The notes: generated by a model from the letters alone, not told the origin. A DNA stretch of 63,416 bases from Flavobacteriaceae bacterium (GCA_012522185.1 JAAYKY010000010.1:1-63416); one strand, 5' to 3'; shown: positions 16,415 to 26,121, counted from the stretch's first letter. Translations and numbers: made by a program.

Positions 16415-16821
16415 AAATATTTTTAGATGCCAATATTCTTGTGGCGGTTTTGAATCGGCAATATCCCTTGTTTACCTATGCTGCAAAGATTTTGAGTTTG
16501 TCGGAACGCAAAAACTTTGAACTTTATACTTCCCCGATTTGTCTGGCGATTGCCTTTTATTTTGCCGAAAAAAAGAGCGGAACTCAAAAAGCGAAAGAAA
16601 AAATCAGAATACTTTCAGAGAAACTTAATATCAGTTCGACCGATTCCGAAACGGTAAATTTAGCCGTTCAGAATAATAAAATTAATGATTTCGAAGATGG
16701 TTTGGAATATTATTCTGCCATAAAGTCAAAATGCCAACTAATCATTACAGAAGATGTTTCCGATTTTTATTTTGCTGAAATTCCTGTCCTCAATTCTATA
16801 GCATTTTTGGAAAGTTTATAA
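16411..16821 (+). CDS. PIN-domain ribonuclease toxin
   Basis: 136 aa. It has the PIN acidic cluster: FLDANILV (Asp6), FEDGLEYYSAIK (Glu/Asp at about 91-92) and a late TEDVSDF with an Asp (about 111). It is a predicted magnesium-dependent RNase toxin inhibiting translation unless bound by the upstream antitoxin. It ends on the base before the convergent PNGase-like gene stop, so the two coding regions abut with no gap. No sign of degradation. Confidence 0.85.
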   Translation: MKIFLDANILVAVLNRQYPLFTYAAKILSLSERKNFELYTSPICLAIAFYFAEKKSGTQKAKEKIRILSEKLNISSTDSETVNLAVQNNKINDFEDGLEYYSAIKSKCQLIITEDVSDFYFAEIPVLNSIAFLESL

Positions 16822-18507
16822 TCAATCTCCCACCAAAACTCCGCTGATATTCCAAGCGCTGAAACTCGTTCCTTCGGGTGCGCCTTGTGGAATTTTCACC
16901 TGAAGTTTATGTTTTCCGGCCGGCAAATCGCCTAAATCGATGAGGTAAGGATTGGTCACCGTGCCCGGACACCAATTCGAACGGCTGTAATCGGATGAAG
17001 ACAATCCATTCTGAAAATTCCCAGAAACCGGATTGTAAAGTCGATAAGAACCACAATCTTCCCGCCAGGGAATTAAGTCAAAAACAATTTTACCATCTAA
17101 GAAAATTGTGTTTTTCTTTGGGAGGAATTCATCACCATTTGACCAACCGCCGTGCCCAGTCGTAATGTAGCGAAGTTGGGCATTTTTCAGAGTTTCTTTT
17201 AGTTCGAATTCCAACTCAAGACCTTTTTCGGAATCGAACATCGTGGCGTAATCTTGCCCTGCCATTTCCATTACATTCAAAGTGTTAAAAAGCGGAATAA
17301 CTTTCTTTAAAGGCTCGTCTGAATTTCTATCGTTGTGAATAGTGATGTTCATCGAAATTTTATGTCCGCCTTTGTCATAGTTCCCAATGAAAACTCCGAT
17401 ATAAGCTTCTTTTTCCGTCATCAGAGAAGCAAATTGACTAATTTCCTGTCGATAAATTACGGAGTCCTGCCAGGTTTTTCCTTTTAGCATAACTCGATCA
17501 TTGAAGTGATTTACTCCAAACGGCGTGAAGAAACGCATCAGTTCCACCAAAGGCGAATAGGTTTCGGTTGCAACGACGCCTTGGTATTCTTTTCCGTTTC
17601 CATTTGTATAAATCGGAAGGGTTTTAGCACCCTTTTTTAATCCATCGAGAAAGGATTGTTTTTTATCGGTGGGAATTAAAAAAACCGTTCCGGTTCGGTC
17701 ATAAGCATCGCCATTGGATTGTTCAATTAAATCCAGAAAAATCTGTTGGGAAGCTTTGATTTCAGGGAATTTCACTTTTTTCACGACGATGGTTCCATTG
17801 GCAAATCGCATTACGCCTTCCCGAGGTTCAAACTCTTCAGACCAATGGATTAATTGATTTTCAAAAATTGGAAGAGTGGTAAATCGGCTTTTCCAGATTT
17901 TGTCCTGATAATCCAATTTGTCCAGTGTTTTTGGTTTTGAGTTTCTGATAAAATCCGGCCAGTTTGGTTTTTCTTTTTTGATTTCGGTGGCCGATATTTC
18001 ATAATTTCCGTTTCGAACCCATTTCAACACCAAACCCAATTCCTGCCCGAGAGTTGTGGGGGCGCCTTTGATTTTCAAATCATTGGTGTACCAGATTTCA
18101 ATCGTATTGGAATTGATTATGGTTCTGGCTTTTTTGCAATTATAACCCAGAATTTTTTCGGTCTCATTTAAAAATTCAAATTCCTGCTTCTCAATCGACT
18201 CATTGTCCACCATCGAAATGACTTCCGATTTGTTTAGAAATGCGATTTGGGTAAATTTCTTTTCGTCAGGCTGAACAAATGTCATTTCAAAAGGGAATTT
18301 CGCATCGCCCGATAGTTGATCCCGATTGGTCATCCAAACATTTTTCTCATCTGCATAAACCCAAATTTGGTTTTGGTTGGAATCCTTTTGACCGTGGTAA
18401 CTCACTTCGTAACTGATGCGGGTTAGTCTGTCGGTCTCAAATTGAATTTGAGAGAAAATCTGATTTCCGACGAGAACCAGAATAGAAAAAATAAGATTGC
18501 GAAACAT
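16822..18507 (-). CDS. Secreted GLPGLI-like / peptide-N-glycosidase F-like protein
   Basis: 561 aa with an N-terminal signal peptide (about 1-19). Residues 20-190 resemble the GLPGLI family of Bacteroidota secreted proteins (KKARTIINSNTIEIWYTNDL, then a GAP..LGQELGLVL segment where the family has GLPGLIL). Residues 225-560 show the two-part PNGase F fold signature: TTGHGGWSNGDEF at about 444-456, WREDCGSYR...NPVSGNFQNGLSSSDYSRSNWCPG at about 484-520 and a terminal WNISGVLVGD. PNGase F removes N-glycans from asparagine. The glycosidase activity here is inferred from family; key catalytic residues were not mapped. No T9SS C-terminal domain is seen. Confidence 0.78.
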   Translation of the reverse strand: MFRNLIFSILVLVGNQIFSQIQFETDRLTRISYEVSYHGQKDSNQNQIWVYADEKNVWMTNRDQLSGDAKFPFEMTFVQPDEKKFTQIAFLNKSEVISMVDNESIEKQEFEFLNETEKILGYNCKKARTIINSNTIEIWYTNDLKIKGAPTTLGQELGLVLKWVRNGNYEISATEIKKEKPNWPDFIRNSKPKTLDKLDYQDKIWKSRFTTLPIFENQLIHWSEEFEPREGVMRFANGTIVVKKVKFPEIKASQQIFLDLIEQSNGDAYDRTGTVFLIPTDKKQSFLDGLKKGAKTLPIYTNGNGKEYQGVVATETYSPLVELMRFFTPFGVNHFNDRVMLKGKTWQDSVIYRQEISQFASLMTEKEAYIGVFIGNYDKGGHKISMNITIHNDRNSDEPLKKVIPLFNTLNVMEMAGQDYATMFDSEKGLELEFELKETLKNAQLRYITTGHGGWSNGDEFLPKKNTIFLDGKIVFDLIPWREDCGSYRLYNPVSGNFQNGLSSSDYSRSNWCPGTVTNPYLIDLGDLPAGKHKLQVKIPQGAPEGTSFSAWNISGVLVGD

Positions 18508-18564
18508 TTTGATTTTTTAATTCTTACAAACTTAATCAAATGTTGTGAAAATTGGATAAATGTT

Positions 18565-18583
18565 GGCGTACCTACGGCACGCC
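18565..18583. repeat. REP-like palindrome, single copy
   Basis: GGCGTACCTACGGCACGCC has an 8-bp stem with one mismatch and a TAC loop. It shares the CCTACGG core with the four palindromes at 40078-40254. It lies between the PNGase-like gene and asnB and is followed by TTTT. Confidence 0.55.
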
Positions 18584-18791
18584 TTTTATCAACCATCGTT
18601 TTTTTTCTACAAAGTTTTTGAACCGCTGGCACATTGTTGAGGCGATGAAATATTCCCGATGAAAACTATCTTTTCCAAAACCCTGAAGATTAAGGAAAAA
18701 TCCTGAAAATAAAATTAAAGAACTCAGATCTTTTTTCTTAAATTGCATATACTTTACTCTCAAACTTAAGTAGAATTAAAACTTAACGACT

Positions 18792-20458
18792 ATGTGTGGA
18801 ATAATTGGGGCATTTCTGCTAAACGAAGACCCTCAAACGCTTCGTTACCAGATTCTGAAAATGTCAAAAAAAATCAGGCACCGTGGTCCTGACTGGTCGG
18901 GAATTTATACCGGTGAACATGCAATTTTATCACACGAACGATTAGCAATTGTCGATCCGAGTTCGGGTAAACAACCTCTTTTTGCCAAAGACAATCAATT
19001 GGTTTTGGCCGTAAACGGCGAAATTTACAATCATCACGAACTTCGAAAACGATTTCAGATTATCCTTTCAAAACCAATTCGGACTGTGAAGTAATTCTGG
19101 CGTTGTATCAGGAAAAAGGCTCAAATTTTCTCGATGACCTCAACGGTATTTTTGGTTTTGCGCTTTATGACGAAGAAAAAAATGCGTTTCTCATTGCCCG
19201 CGATCACATGGGAATTATTCCTTTGTATTATGGTCACGACAATTACGGGCAATTTTATGTTGCCTCTGAATTGAAAGCTTTGGAAGGTGTATGTTCGTCC
19301 ATCAAAACTTTTCCGCCCGGCCATTATATTTACAGTCCCGAAGGATTGGAACCGAAAAAATGGTACAAAAGAAATTGGGAAAATTTTGAAAATGTTCGCG
19401 AAAAAACCACGGATATTTCTGTTTTGCGTGATGCACTGGAAAAAGCGGTTCATCGGCAGTTGATGTCCGATGTTCCTTATGGGGTTTTGCTTTCCGGTGG
19501 ATTGGACTCTTCGGTTGTGGCGGCGATTACCAAAAAATTTGCAGCCAAACGAATTGAAAGTGGCGACAAAGAAGAGGCCTGGTATCCTCAATTGCATTCC
19601 TTTGCGGTGGGTTTGGAAGGTTCGCCCGACTTGATTGCCGCAAGAAAAGCAGCTAATCACATTGGGACGATTCATCACGAAATTAATTTTACCATTCAGG
19701 AAGGACTCGATGCGCTTCGCGATGTGGTTTATTACCTCGAAACCTACGATGTCACCACGATTCGTGCTTCGACTCCGATGTGCCTAATGGCACGTGTTAT
19801 TAAATCCATGGGCATCAAAATGGTACTTTCGGGAGAAGGTTCCGATGAAATTTTCGGTGGCTATTTGTATATTCACAAAGCACCAAACGCTCAAGAATTC
19901 CACGAAGAAAACGTACGAAAACTCAGAAAACTTTATTTGTATGATAATCTGCGAGCGAACAAATCCATGGCGGCCTGGGGAATTGAAGCCCGTGTTCCTT
20001 TTTTGGATAAAGAATTTCTGGATGTAGCGATGCAAATCAATCCTGAAGACAAAATGATCAAAGACGGAAGAATCGAAAAATGGGTCGTACGGAAGGCTTT
20101 TGAAGATTATTTACCACCGGAAATTGCTTGGCGTCAAAAAGAACAATTTTCGGACGGTGTGGGTTATAGCTGGATTGATACGCTGAAAAAAATGGTAAAT
20201 GAAAAGATATCAGATACTCAATTGATGAATGCGGAATCTCGTTTTCCGGTCAATCCGCCGATGAGCAAAGAAGAATATTTTTATCGGTCTATTTTTGAGG
20301 AACATTTCCCGTCCAATACCGCTGCATTAACGGTTCCTTATGCGAAATCGGTAGCTTGCAGTACACCACAAGCTTTGCTTTGGGACGCTTCTTTTCAGAA
20401 TTTGAATGACCCTTCGGGACGGGCGGTTGCTAATGTGCATAAGGAAGCTTACCAATAA
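18792..20458 (+). pseudogene. asnB: Asparagine synthase (glutamine-hydrolysing), frameshifted
   Basis: The first frame (18792-19094) encodes the glutaminase N-terminus starting MCGIIGAF (Cys2 nucleophile) to residue ~89. The second frame (about 19056-20458) continues with DYPFKTNSDCEVILALYQEKG, the rest of the class II amidotransferase domain, and the ATP pyrophosphatase loop SGGLDSSVVAA. Joined, they give about 555 aa, the normal AsnB length, with all domains in order. The break is one base short near 19053-19058 (after GATTTCA). No other lesion was seen, so it is either a very recent mutation or a sequencing error. A functional gene would make asparagine from aspartate. Confidence 0.85.
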
Positions 20459-20571
20459 TTTCTCAAAAATTAATTCTAATAACTAAAACCTATTTCGAAA
20501 TCATTACTTAAAATCCAAGCGCTAGATTTAAGTCAAAATAGGTTTGTAAATTTGGGGAAATTCAAAAAATT

Positions 20572-21573
20572 ATGCCCGTTAAATATTCGGTTTTAGACTT
20601 GGCTTCGGTCGTAGAAGGAGATTCTTACAAAGAAACCTTTGAAAAATCTGTAAAATCAGCTCAATTTGCAGAAGAATTGGGATACGAACGATATTGGTTT
20701 TCCGAACATCACAATATGCCGAGTGTCATCAGTTCGGCCACTTCTATTTTGATCAGTCATATTGCTCAGGCAACGAAATCCATTCGTGTAGGTGCCGGCG
20801 GAATTATGCTGCCCAATCATTCGACTCTTTCCGTGGCGGAACAATTCGGAACTTTGGATGCTTTGTTTCCGAATCGAATTGATTTGGGACTGGGACGAGC
20901 GCCGGGGACGGATCCTTTGACGGCCGTTGCTTTAAGACGTGGTGATCAAAATTTCAATTATAATTTCGAATACCACATTCAGGAATTATTTCAATATTTC
21001 AGTTCGGAAAATGCGGATGCAAAAGTGCGTGCTTTTCCAGGCGAAGGTGCCAATGTGCCGGTTTATATTTTGGGTTCGAGTACCGATAGTGCGTTTTTGG
21101 CAGCTAAATTGGGATTGCCTTATGCCTTTGCCGGACATTTTGCGCCGGGACAATTTCAGCAGGCGTTTGAAATTTATCAAAGTCGTTTTACACCGAGTCA
21201 ATTTTTAGAGAAGCCTTATTCGATGCTCTGTTTGAGTACTTTTGCTGCGCCAACCGAGGATGAAGCGGTTTATCATTCGCTCTCGCAATTTCAGATGATT
21301 GTCAATTTATTGCTCGACCAAAGAGGTCCTTTAGTTTCGCCAGAAAATACGGATTTGGAAAATTTGAGTCCGCAGTTACAGGCCGGTGTTCATCGGATGA
21401 CCGCATTGACGATGATTGGCGACAAGGAAATTTTAAAGGAGAAAATCGGACGTATTGTGAAAGATTTGAATTTGGATGAAATTATTGTTTACACCAATAT
21501 TTTTGATTTCGAAGCGAAATTAAATTCCTACAAAATTACAAGTGAAGTTTTTCAGGAATTGAATTCGAATTAA
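20572..21573 (+). CDS. LLM-class flavin-dependent oxidoreductase
   Basis: 333 aa luciferase-like monooxygenase, TIM-barrel, FMN-dependent. The N-terminal YSVLDLASVVEG and the ERYWFSEHHNMPSVISSAT segment (about 40-58), plus RVGAGGIMLPNHSTLSVAEQFGTLDALFPNRIDLGLGRAPGTDP (about 75-118), mark the MsnO8/YhbW subgroup. The substrate is unknown. A -7 box TAAATTTG (20547-20554) lies 17 bp before the ATG. It is monocistronic, with a terminator about 170 bp downstream. Confidence 0.88.
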   Translation: MPVKYSVLDLASVVEGDSYKETFEKSVKSAQFAEELGYERYWFSEHHNMPSVISSATSILISHIAQATKSIRVGAGGIMLPNHSTLSVAEQFGTLDALFPNRIDLGLGRAPGTDPLTAVALRRGDQNFNYNFEYHIQELFQYFSSENADAKVRAFPGEGANVPVYILGSSTDSAFLAAKLGLPYAFAGHFAPGQFQQAFEIYQSRFTPSQFLEKPYSMLCLSTFAAPTEDEAVYHSLSQFQMIVNLLLDQRGPLVSPENTDLENLSPQLQAGVHRMTALTMIGDKEILKEKIGRIVKDLNLDEIIVYTNIFDFEAKLNSYKITSEVFQELNSN

Positions 21574-22026
21574 AATTTCTATTGATATTCAAATAATTAA
21601 AGTCTTGAATGCCGATTTTCATGCAAATATATCAATCGTTTGCTTGTTCATTTATTTTGTGTTTTCGAGTTTGAAATCTATCGGAGTTTTATAAATTTTG
21701 TTTGTATAATAGAGATAATGGGTTGTATTTCCTGTTAATGTAAATAAAAAACTGCATGGAGTTACCAATGCAGTTTTTTTAAAAAGGAAACAAAACGAAA
21801 AAAACGAAAACGTATTTTTTTTAGAAATTTTGGTTTCTGTAGGTCATTTAATTTAATCTATTGTACAATGATAGTGTGAGTTTGATTCTCAAATTATGAT
21901 TGAGATCATAAAGGATTAATGTATTCGGAATTAATTATTTACTAGGTTTATTAATCTTTTGTTAAATAGAATTTCCCAGAAAGGGAGGGCTTATTTTTTG
22001 ATTCGAATTATTTAAATCAAAAAATT
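21574..22026. other. 453-bp intergenic gap
   Basis: AT-rich sequence without an open frame that looks coding. It contains the hairpin terminator at 21747-21780. The remainder, including the 100 bp before the small gene at 22027, shows no repeat, RNA gene or well-spaced promoter that I could recognise. Confidence 0.5.
21747..21780 (+). terminator. Rho-independent terminator
   Basis: AAAACTGCAT (21747-21756) pairs perfectly with ATGCAGTTTT (21768-21777), followed by T. The T-run overlaps the 3' arm. It probably ends the LLM oxidoreductase transcript. Confidence 0.75.
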
Positions 22027-22284
22027 ATGGAATTGTTTATTTTAAATTCAGAGACGGAATATCCGGGTTGTTATTTTGTAGTGGATGAAAAGGCACTCGG
22101 AGTTAAAACTAAAATTGATCCTGAATTTGGGGTGGAAAGCGTTCCTTTCCAAAGGCTTCATGAAAGAGAAGAAGAACAGATTCTGAATCTTTACAAAAGA
22201 GGAGGTAATCCTGAATGGGAAATTAATCGAGGGCGTGAGGAAGATTTTTTCATCGCTCAAATGAAGAAAAGAAATTTCTTTTAA
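22027..22284 (+). CDS. Small hypothetical protein
   Basis: 85 aa, mixed charge, no signal peptide or membrane segment, no family recognised. Composition is acidic in the middle (HEREEEQILNLYKRGGNPEWEINRGREEDFF). It ends MKKRNFF. It lies ahead of the DUF4142 and FAD-Rieske genes on the same strand, with a 174-bp gap, and may belong to the same accessory group. Coding status rests on intact length, start position and protein-like composition only. Confidence 0.55.
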   Translation: MELFILNSETEYPGCYFVVDEKALGVKTKIDPEFGVESVPFQRLHEREEEQILNLYKRGGNPEWEINRGREEDFFIAQMKKRNFF

Positions 22285-22458
22285 GACTTTAAGCTCGGTT
22301 TTTTACAAAGATTTGACTGCGACAAGATAACTAATCTGTCGTTTGAGTTTTAAACATTGTTTATCGAGCTTTTTAGTTTTAATAAATTGAGTTTCGCTAT
22401 GATTTCAATCATAAGTAAAGGTTGGCTTCTCAAAGTATATTTGGGTAAAATCTTTAAT

Positions 22459-22968
22459 ATGAGGGGTTTAATGATGAGTTTATTATTGGTTTCTATGTCC
22501 TTTGTTTTTGGTCAAGTTCGCAATACTATTTCGGTTCATGATAAAACTTTTGTGGATCGGGCGGCTCAAACTGGAATTTCGGAAGTTGAGTTTGGAAAAT
22601 TAGCTCAGGAGAAAGGAGAGTTTCAGTTTATAAAAACTTATGGATTTAAAATGGAGATTCATCATGCTGAACTCAATCGAGAATTAGAGGATTTGGCTGC
22701 GCTTAAAAATCTAACTTTTCCTATTGAATTAGCTCAAGACAAACAAAGAAAACTAAATGAACTTTCCATGAAATCCGAATTGGACTTTGATAATTCTTTT
22801 ATTGATTTAATGATTGAAGAGCATGAAAACGCAATTGGTTTGTTTGAAGCACATCTTCAGAACGGCGAAAATTTGGATTTAAAAAAAAGGGTTGAAAAAA
22901 AGCTTCCGGCTCTGAAAGAACATTTAGATGAAGCCAGGGAAATCAAAAATTATCTTCAACAGCGATAG
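22459..22968 (+). CDS. DUF4142 family secreted protein
   Basis: 169 aa from the ATG at 22459, which begins a signal peptide MRGLMMSLLLVSMSFVFGQ. The open frame extends 34 codons upstream but would hide this signal. The mature part is helical and fits DUF4142 (DKTFVDRAAQTGISEVEFGKLAQEK at about 28-52, then a ferritin-like helical bundle with HHAELNRELEDLA). DUF4142 proteins are often periplasmic and linked to stress. It is 13 bp upstream of the FAD-Rieske oxidoreductase, so they are probably co-transcribed. Confidence 0.8.
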   Translation: MRGLMMSLLLVSMSFVFGQVRNTISVHDKTFVDRAAQTGISEVEFGKLAQEKGEFQFIKTYGFKMEIHHAELNRELEDLAALKNLTFPIELAQDKQRKLNELSMKSELDFDNSFIDLMIEEHENAIGLFEAHLQNGENLDLKKRVEKKLPALKEHLDEAREIKNYLQQR

Positions 22969-22981
22969 GTTTAAATAAAAA

Positions 22982-24538
22982 GTGGATTTTATGTTTCGAG
23001 ATGGAGTATTGAAAAGCATTTGGCAGGATGAGATTCTGAGGGAAGGAAATGCTAGTGTAAAAGAAGGTTTGTATGATGTTGTGATAGCAGGAGCGGGAAT
23101 CTCAGGTTTGAGTTGTGCAATTCGTTTGCAGAAATCAGGTATGAAATGTCTATTGTTAGAGGCAGAGAACATTGGGTTTGGAACAACGGGAGGTACAACA
23201 GCCCATTTGAATACTTTTTTTGATGCAAGTTATGATGAGGTAATTCGTGATTTCGGGTTAGAAAATGCGAAAATTTTTTCTCGATCTGGCCCGGCTGCCA
23301 TTGAATTCATTCAGTCCATGATATCTGAATTTGGGATTGATTGTGATTTTGAGACCAAGGAGGCGTATTTATTTGCGACTGATCCGAACCAATTGGGCGC
23401 TTTAAATAAATTAAAAGAAGCCGGTAATGAAGTTGGAATTCCGTTTGAGTACACGCAAATGACTCCTTTTCCCATCCCTTTTTTAAAAGCGGTTCGGGTA
23501 AATGGGCAAGCAGAATTTCATCCGCTTCTCTATCTTAGAGGGCTTCGGAAAGCTTTTCAGCAATTAGGGGGTGAATACATACGGAAATGCCGGGTGATGG
23601 ATTATAAATCGGAAGCTGATGAGTTGATTATCAGTACAAGTTTGGGCGAAGTGAAGACAAGGAATCTGATTTATGCCACGCATACACCTCCGGGAGTGAA
23701 TCTCCTCCATTTTCGTAACATTCCATGGCGGAGCTATGTGATGGCAGTCGAATTGAAGGATGGGAATTATCCTCAAGCTCTTGGCTATGATTTAGAGGAG
23801 ATTTATCACTATTATCGTACGCATGAGAGAGAGGGCAAGAAATATCTTATTGTAGGAGGTAAGGATCATAAAACTGGAATTAAAATTCGGACGGAAGATT
23901 GTTTTGCTCAATTAGAAACGCATATTCGGACGTATTTCGAAGTAAAGAAAGTTGTTTATAAATGGTCCAGTCAATATTTTGAGCCGGTGGACGGCCTTCC
24001 TTATATCGGTCGAATTCCCGGTGGTCCTGACAATGTCTTTGTGTGTACAGGTTACAATGGCAATGGGATGATTTTCGGTACGATGGCCGGGATAGTTATT
24101 CCTGACTTGATTTTGGGAAAATCTAATTCTTATGAGAATTTATTTAATCCCAGAAGAGTGAAGCCCATTGCGGGATTTAAAAAGTTCATTTCACACAATA
24201 CAACGGCGGTGGGTTATTGGTTTAAAAATCAACTATCGCTTTCGGATGCAGAAAAATTGGAAAAGCTTCCGGTCAATTGTGGTGAAATCGTGGAGATTGA
24301 TAAGAGTTCTTATGCGGTTTTCAAAGAATTGAACGGCGAATGTTATATTTTGGAGAATAATTGCTCCCATGCTGGTTGTTCTGTGGAGTGGAATGAATCG
24401 GAGATGACTTGGGATTGTCCTTGTCATGGATCTCGTTTTGGCGTGAAAGGAAATGTACTTACGGCACCTGCAGTGAAGCCCTTATCAAGAAAGGAACTGA
24501 AAGACACCGATGATTCATTAAAAGTTTCAAAAGATTAA
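22982..24538 (+). CDS. FAD-dependent oxidoreductase with C-terminal Rieske domain
   Basis: 518 aa. The N-terminal DAO-type FAD domain has the dinucleotide motif VVIAGAGISGLSCAIRL (about 33-49) and continues to about residue 390 with TGYNGNGMIFGTMAG near the flavin. The C-terminal Rieske [2Fe-2S] domain (about 415-515) has NNCSHAGCSVEW and CPCHGSRF, giving the two Cys and two His ligands. Such DAO-Rieske fusions occur across bacteria with unknown substrates. Translational start: the ATG at 22982 is 13 bp after the DUF4142 stop. Confidence 0.88.
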   Translation: MDFMFRDGVLKSIWQDEILREGNASVKEGLYDVVIAGAGISGLSCAIRLQKSGMKCLLLEAENIGFGTTGGTTAHLNTFFDASYDEVIRDFGLENAKIFSRSGPAAIEFIQSMISEFGIDCDFETKEAYLFATDPNQLGALNKLKEAGNEVGIPFEYTQMTPFPIPFLKAVRVNGQAEFHPLLYLRGLRKAFQQLGGEYIRKCRVMDYKSEADELIISTSLGEVKTRNLIYATHTPPGVNLLHFRNIPWRSYVMAVELKDGNYPQALGYDLEEIYHYYRTHEREGKKYLIVGGKDHKTGIKIRTEDCFAQLETHIRTYFEVKKVVYKWSSQYFEPVDGLPYIGRIPGGPDNVFVCTGYNGNGMIFGTMAGIVIPDLILGKSNSYENLFNPRRVKPIAGFKKFISHNTTAVGYWFKNQLSLSDAEKLEKLPVNCGEIVEIDKSSYAVFKELNGECYILENNCSHAGCSVEWNESEMTWDCPCHGSRFGVKGNVLTAPAVKPLSRKELKDTDDSLKVSKD

Positions 24539-24580
24539 AAGCTTTCGGATAATTTCTTTTCTACAAGCTTTTTGTTTTTC
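24537..24580 (+). terminator. Terminator after the FAD-Rieske gene
   Basis: AAAAGCTT (24537-24544) pairs with AAGCTTTT (24565-24572), followed by TGTTTTTC. The left arm overlaps the stop codon of the gene. Confidence 0.5.
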
Positions 24581-24705
24581 ATGACGGCAGTTTGACCTTT
24601 GTTAGATTTTATAAGTATTTAAATGATAGAATTCGTTGGTTATATGCGGTCAATTTTTTTTGTAAATTATTTATTCTGTTTGCAGGTTTTTAGAAAGAAA
24701 ACTCA

Positions 24706-26049
24706 CTAATTTCTTTTCTTATTAAGTTTTGCTTTCTCATCGGAACTACTTTCGGACTGTTCTTTTAAAGTTTTTTGTTTGACGCTGTCCATTTGGTTCT
24801 CTAGATTTTGCATGGATCTTTTGTTTCTCCCTTTGACGGAACTTTCAGGGAATTCAAACGGATAATCCCCAAATAAACTGACGAGTCGAAGGGTCGAATA
24901 AATTGTTCTGTTTTTTCGATTTCCCAAAGCGATGATAGATGTTTCGTTGGCGAAATCTCTGACGTAAGCTGTGTTGTTTCCGTGCCACCAACCATTGTGA
25001 TAAAGGATTTTTCCTCCGTCGTCCCATTCCATCAGTCGAATTCCAAGGCCATAGTTTTTGACTCCTCTTCGCTCGTAACTATATCCTTTCCAGGCTTTAT
25101 CTTTAAATTTTTTCGGGAGAAATTTATCGGAATACATTGCGATGTCCATATTGAGTAAATCACGTGGAGTGGAATAAATATTTTTATCGCCATAGGTAAC
25201 ATCGAGGTGATCGTATTTCCATTCTCTACCATTGTTGTAATAAGATTTCGAAACCCTTGCGGAATCTTTTTCAAATTCCATCACAAAAGTATTTTTCATT
25301 CCAAGTGGTTCAAACACCATTTCTTTCATGGCTTTGGGGTAGCTGAGTCCAGTTATCTTTTCGATGATGAGCGCAAGAATTACGAAGTTGGTATTGTTAT
25401 AGGAAAAGCTTTTTCCAGGTTTGCTCAAAGCTTCTGGTTGTTTATGAGTCAGGATATCGAGCACATCCTGATTAGTTATTTTTTTTGAATTGTCCCAGTA
25501 ATTTTTATCATCAGAGAGGTGAAGGTAATTGGGGAGTCCACTTCGGTGGTTGAGTAAATCTTCGATTTTGACCTCTTTGTAGGGGAAATTATCTAGGTAT
25601 TCGTCCACATTGTCATTCAAATCGAGTTTATCGTATTCTGCGAGTTTCAAAATAGCTAGTCCAGTGAGCACTTTTGTGATGGATGCTATGTGTAGAGGAG
25701 TTTCAGCTGTCATTGGAATTTGATTTTCAAAATCGGAATATCCAGAATAACCTTCGTAGAGAATCTGACCATGTTGAGCCACAAGAAATCCTCCACTTAG
25801 ATTATTGTGTAGCCAGAAATCATTGTAGAATTGATCGATAAACCGATATTTGTTTGCTTTGTCAATTAAGTCAATGGTCCCAAATTGATATTCATTGGCC
25901 CAATTGAGTGAGTCAAATTTTGGAAGCGTATCCTTTTCATTTTGGGTTAAGTGGAGTTTTTCCTGATTTGAGTTTTTGCAGCTGTTCAAACTCAAAATTG
26001 TCAGGATACAAACTCCCCAATACCATCCTTTCATAGCAGATTTTATCAT
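24706..26049 (-). CDS. Serine hydrolase lipoprotein, class C beta-lactamase family
   Basis: 447 aa. An N-terminal lipoprotein signal (MKGWYWGVCILTILSLNSC) starts at codon 6; either Met could be used. The beta-lactamase/DD-peptidase fold shows the SxxK nucleophile in HIASITKVLTG (about 118-128) and the YxN motif in SYNNTNF (about 215-221). The third motif is likely the HNGWWHGN region (about 355-362). The C-terminus is a charged tail (KQKTLKEQSESSSDEKAKLNKKRN). Likely a periplasmic esterase or peptidase rather than a true beta-lactamase. Confidence 0.83.
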   Translation of the reverse strand: MIKSAMKGWYWGVCILTILSLNSCKNSNQEKLHLTQNEKDTLPKFDSLNWANEYQFGTIDLIDKANKYRFIDQFYNDFWLHNNLSGGFLVAQHGQILYEGYSGYSDFENQIPMTAETPLHIASITKVLTGLAILKLAEYDKLDLNDNVDEYLDNFPYKEVKIEDLLNHRSGLPNYLHLSDDKNYWDNSKKITNQDVLDILTHKQPEALSKPGKSFSYNNTNFVILALIIEKITGLSYPKAMKEMVFEPLGMKNTFVMEFEKDSARVSKSYYNNGREWKYDHLDVTYGDKNIYSTPRDLLNMDIAMYSDKFLPKKFKDKAWKGYSYERRGVKNYGLGIRLMEWDDGGKILYHNGWWHGNNTAYVRDFANETSIIALGNRKNRTIYSTLRLVSLFGDYPFEFPESSVKGRNKRSMQNLENQMDSVKQKTLKEQSESSSDEKAKLNKKRN

Positions 26050-26121
26050 TTAAATTAAACTCAGCGAGCCAATTTACATCAATTCTCTATGTAGGGGAAA
26101 AATTTAACTTTTTTCTAAGAA

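Noticed and set aside
19041-19070. Programmed frameshifting to restore AsnB
   Set aside because: No slippery heptamer or downstream structure at the junction, and AsnB is not known to use frameshifting.
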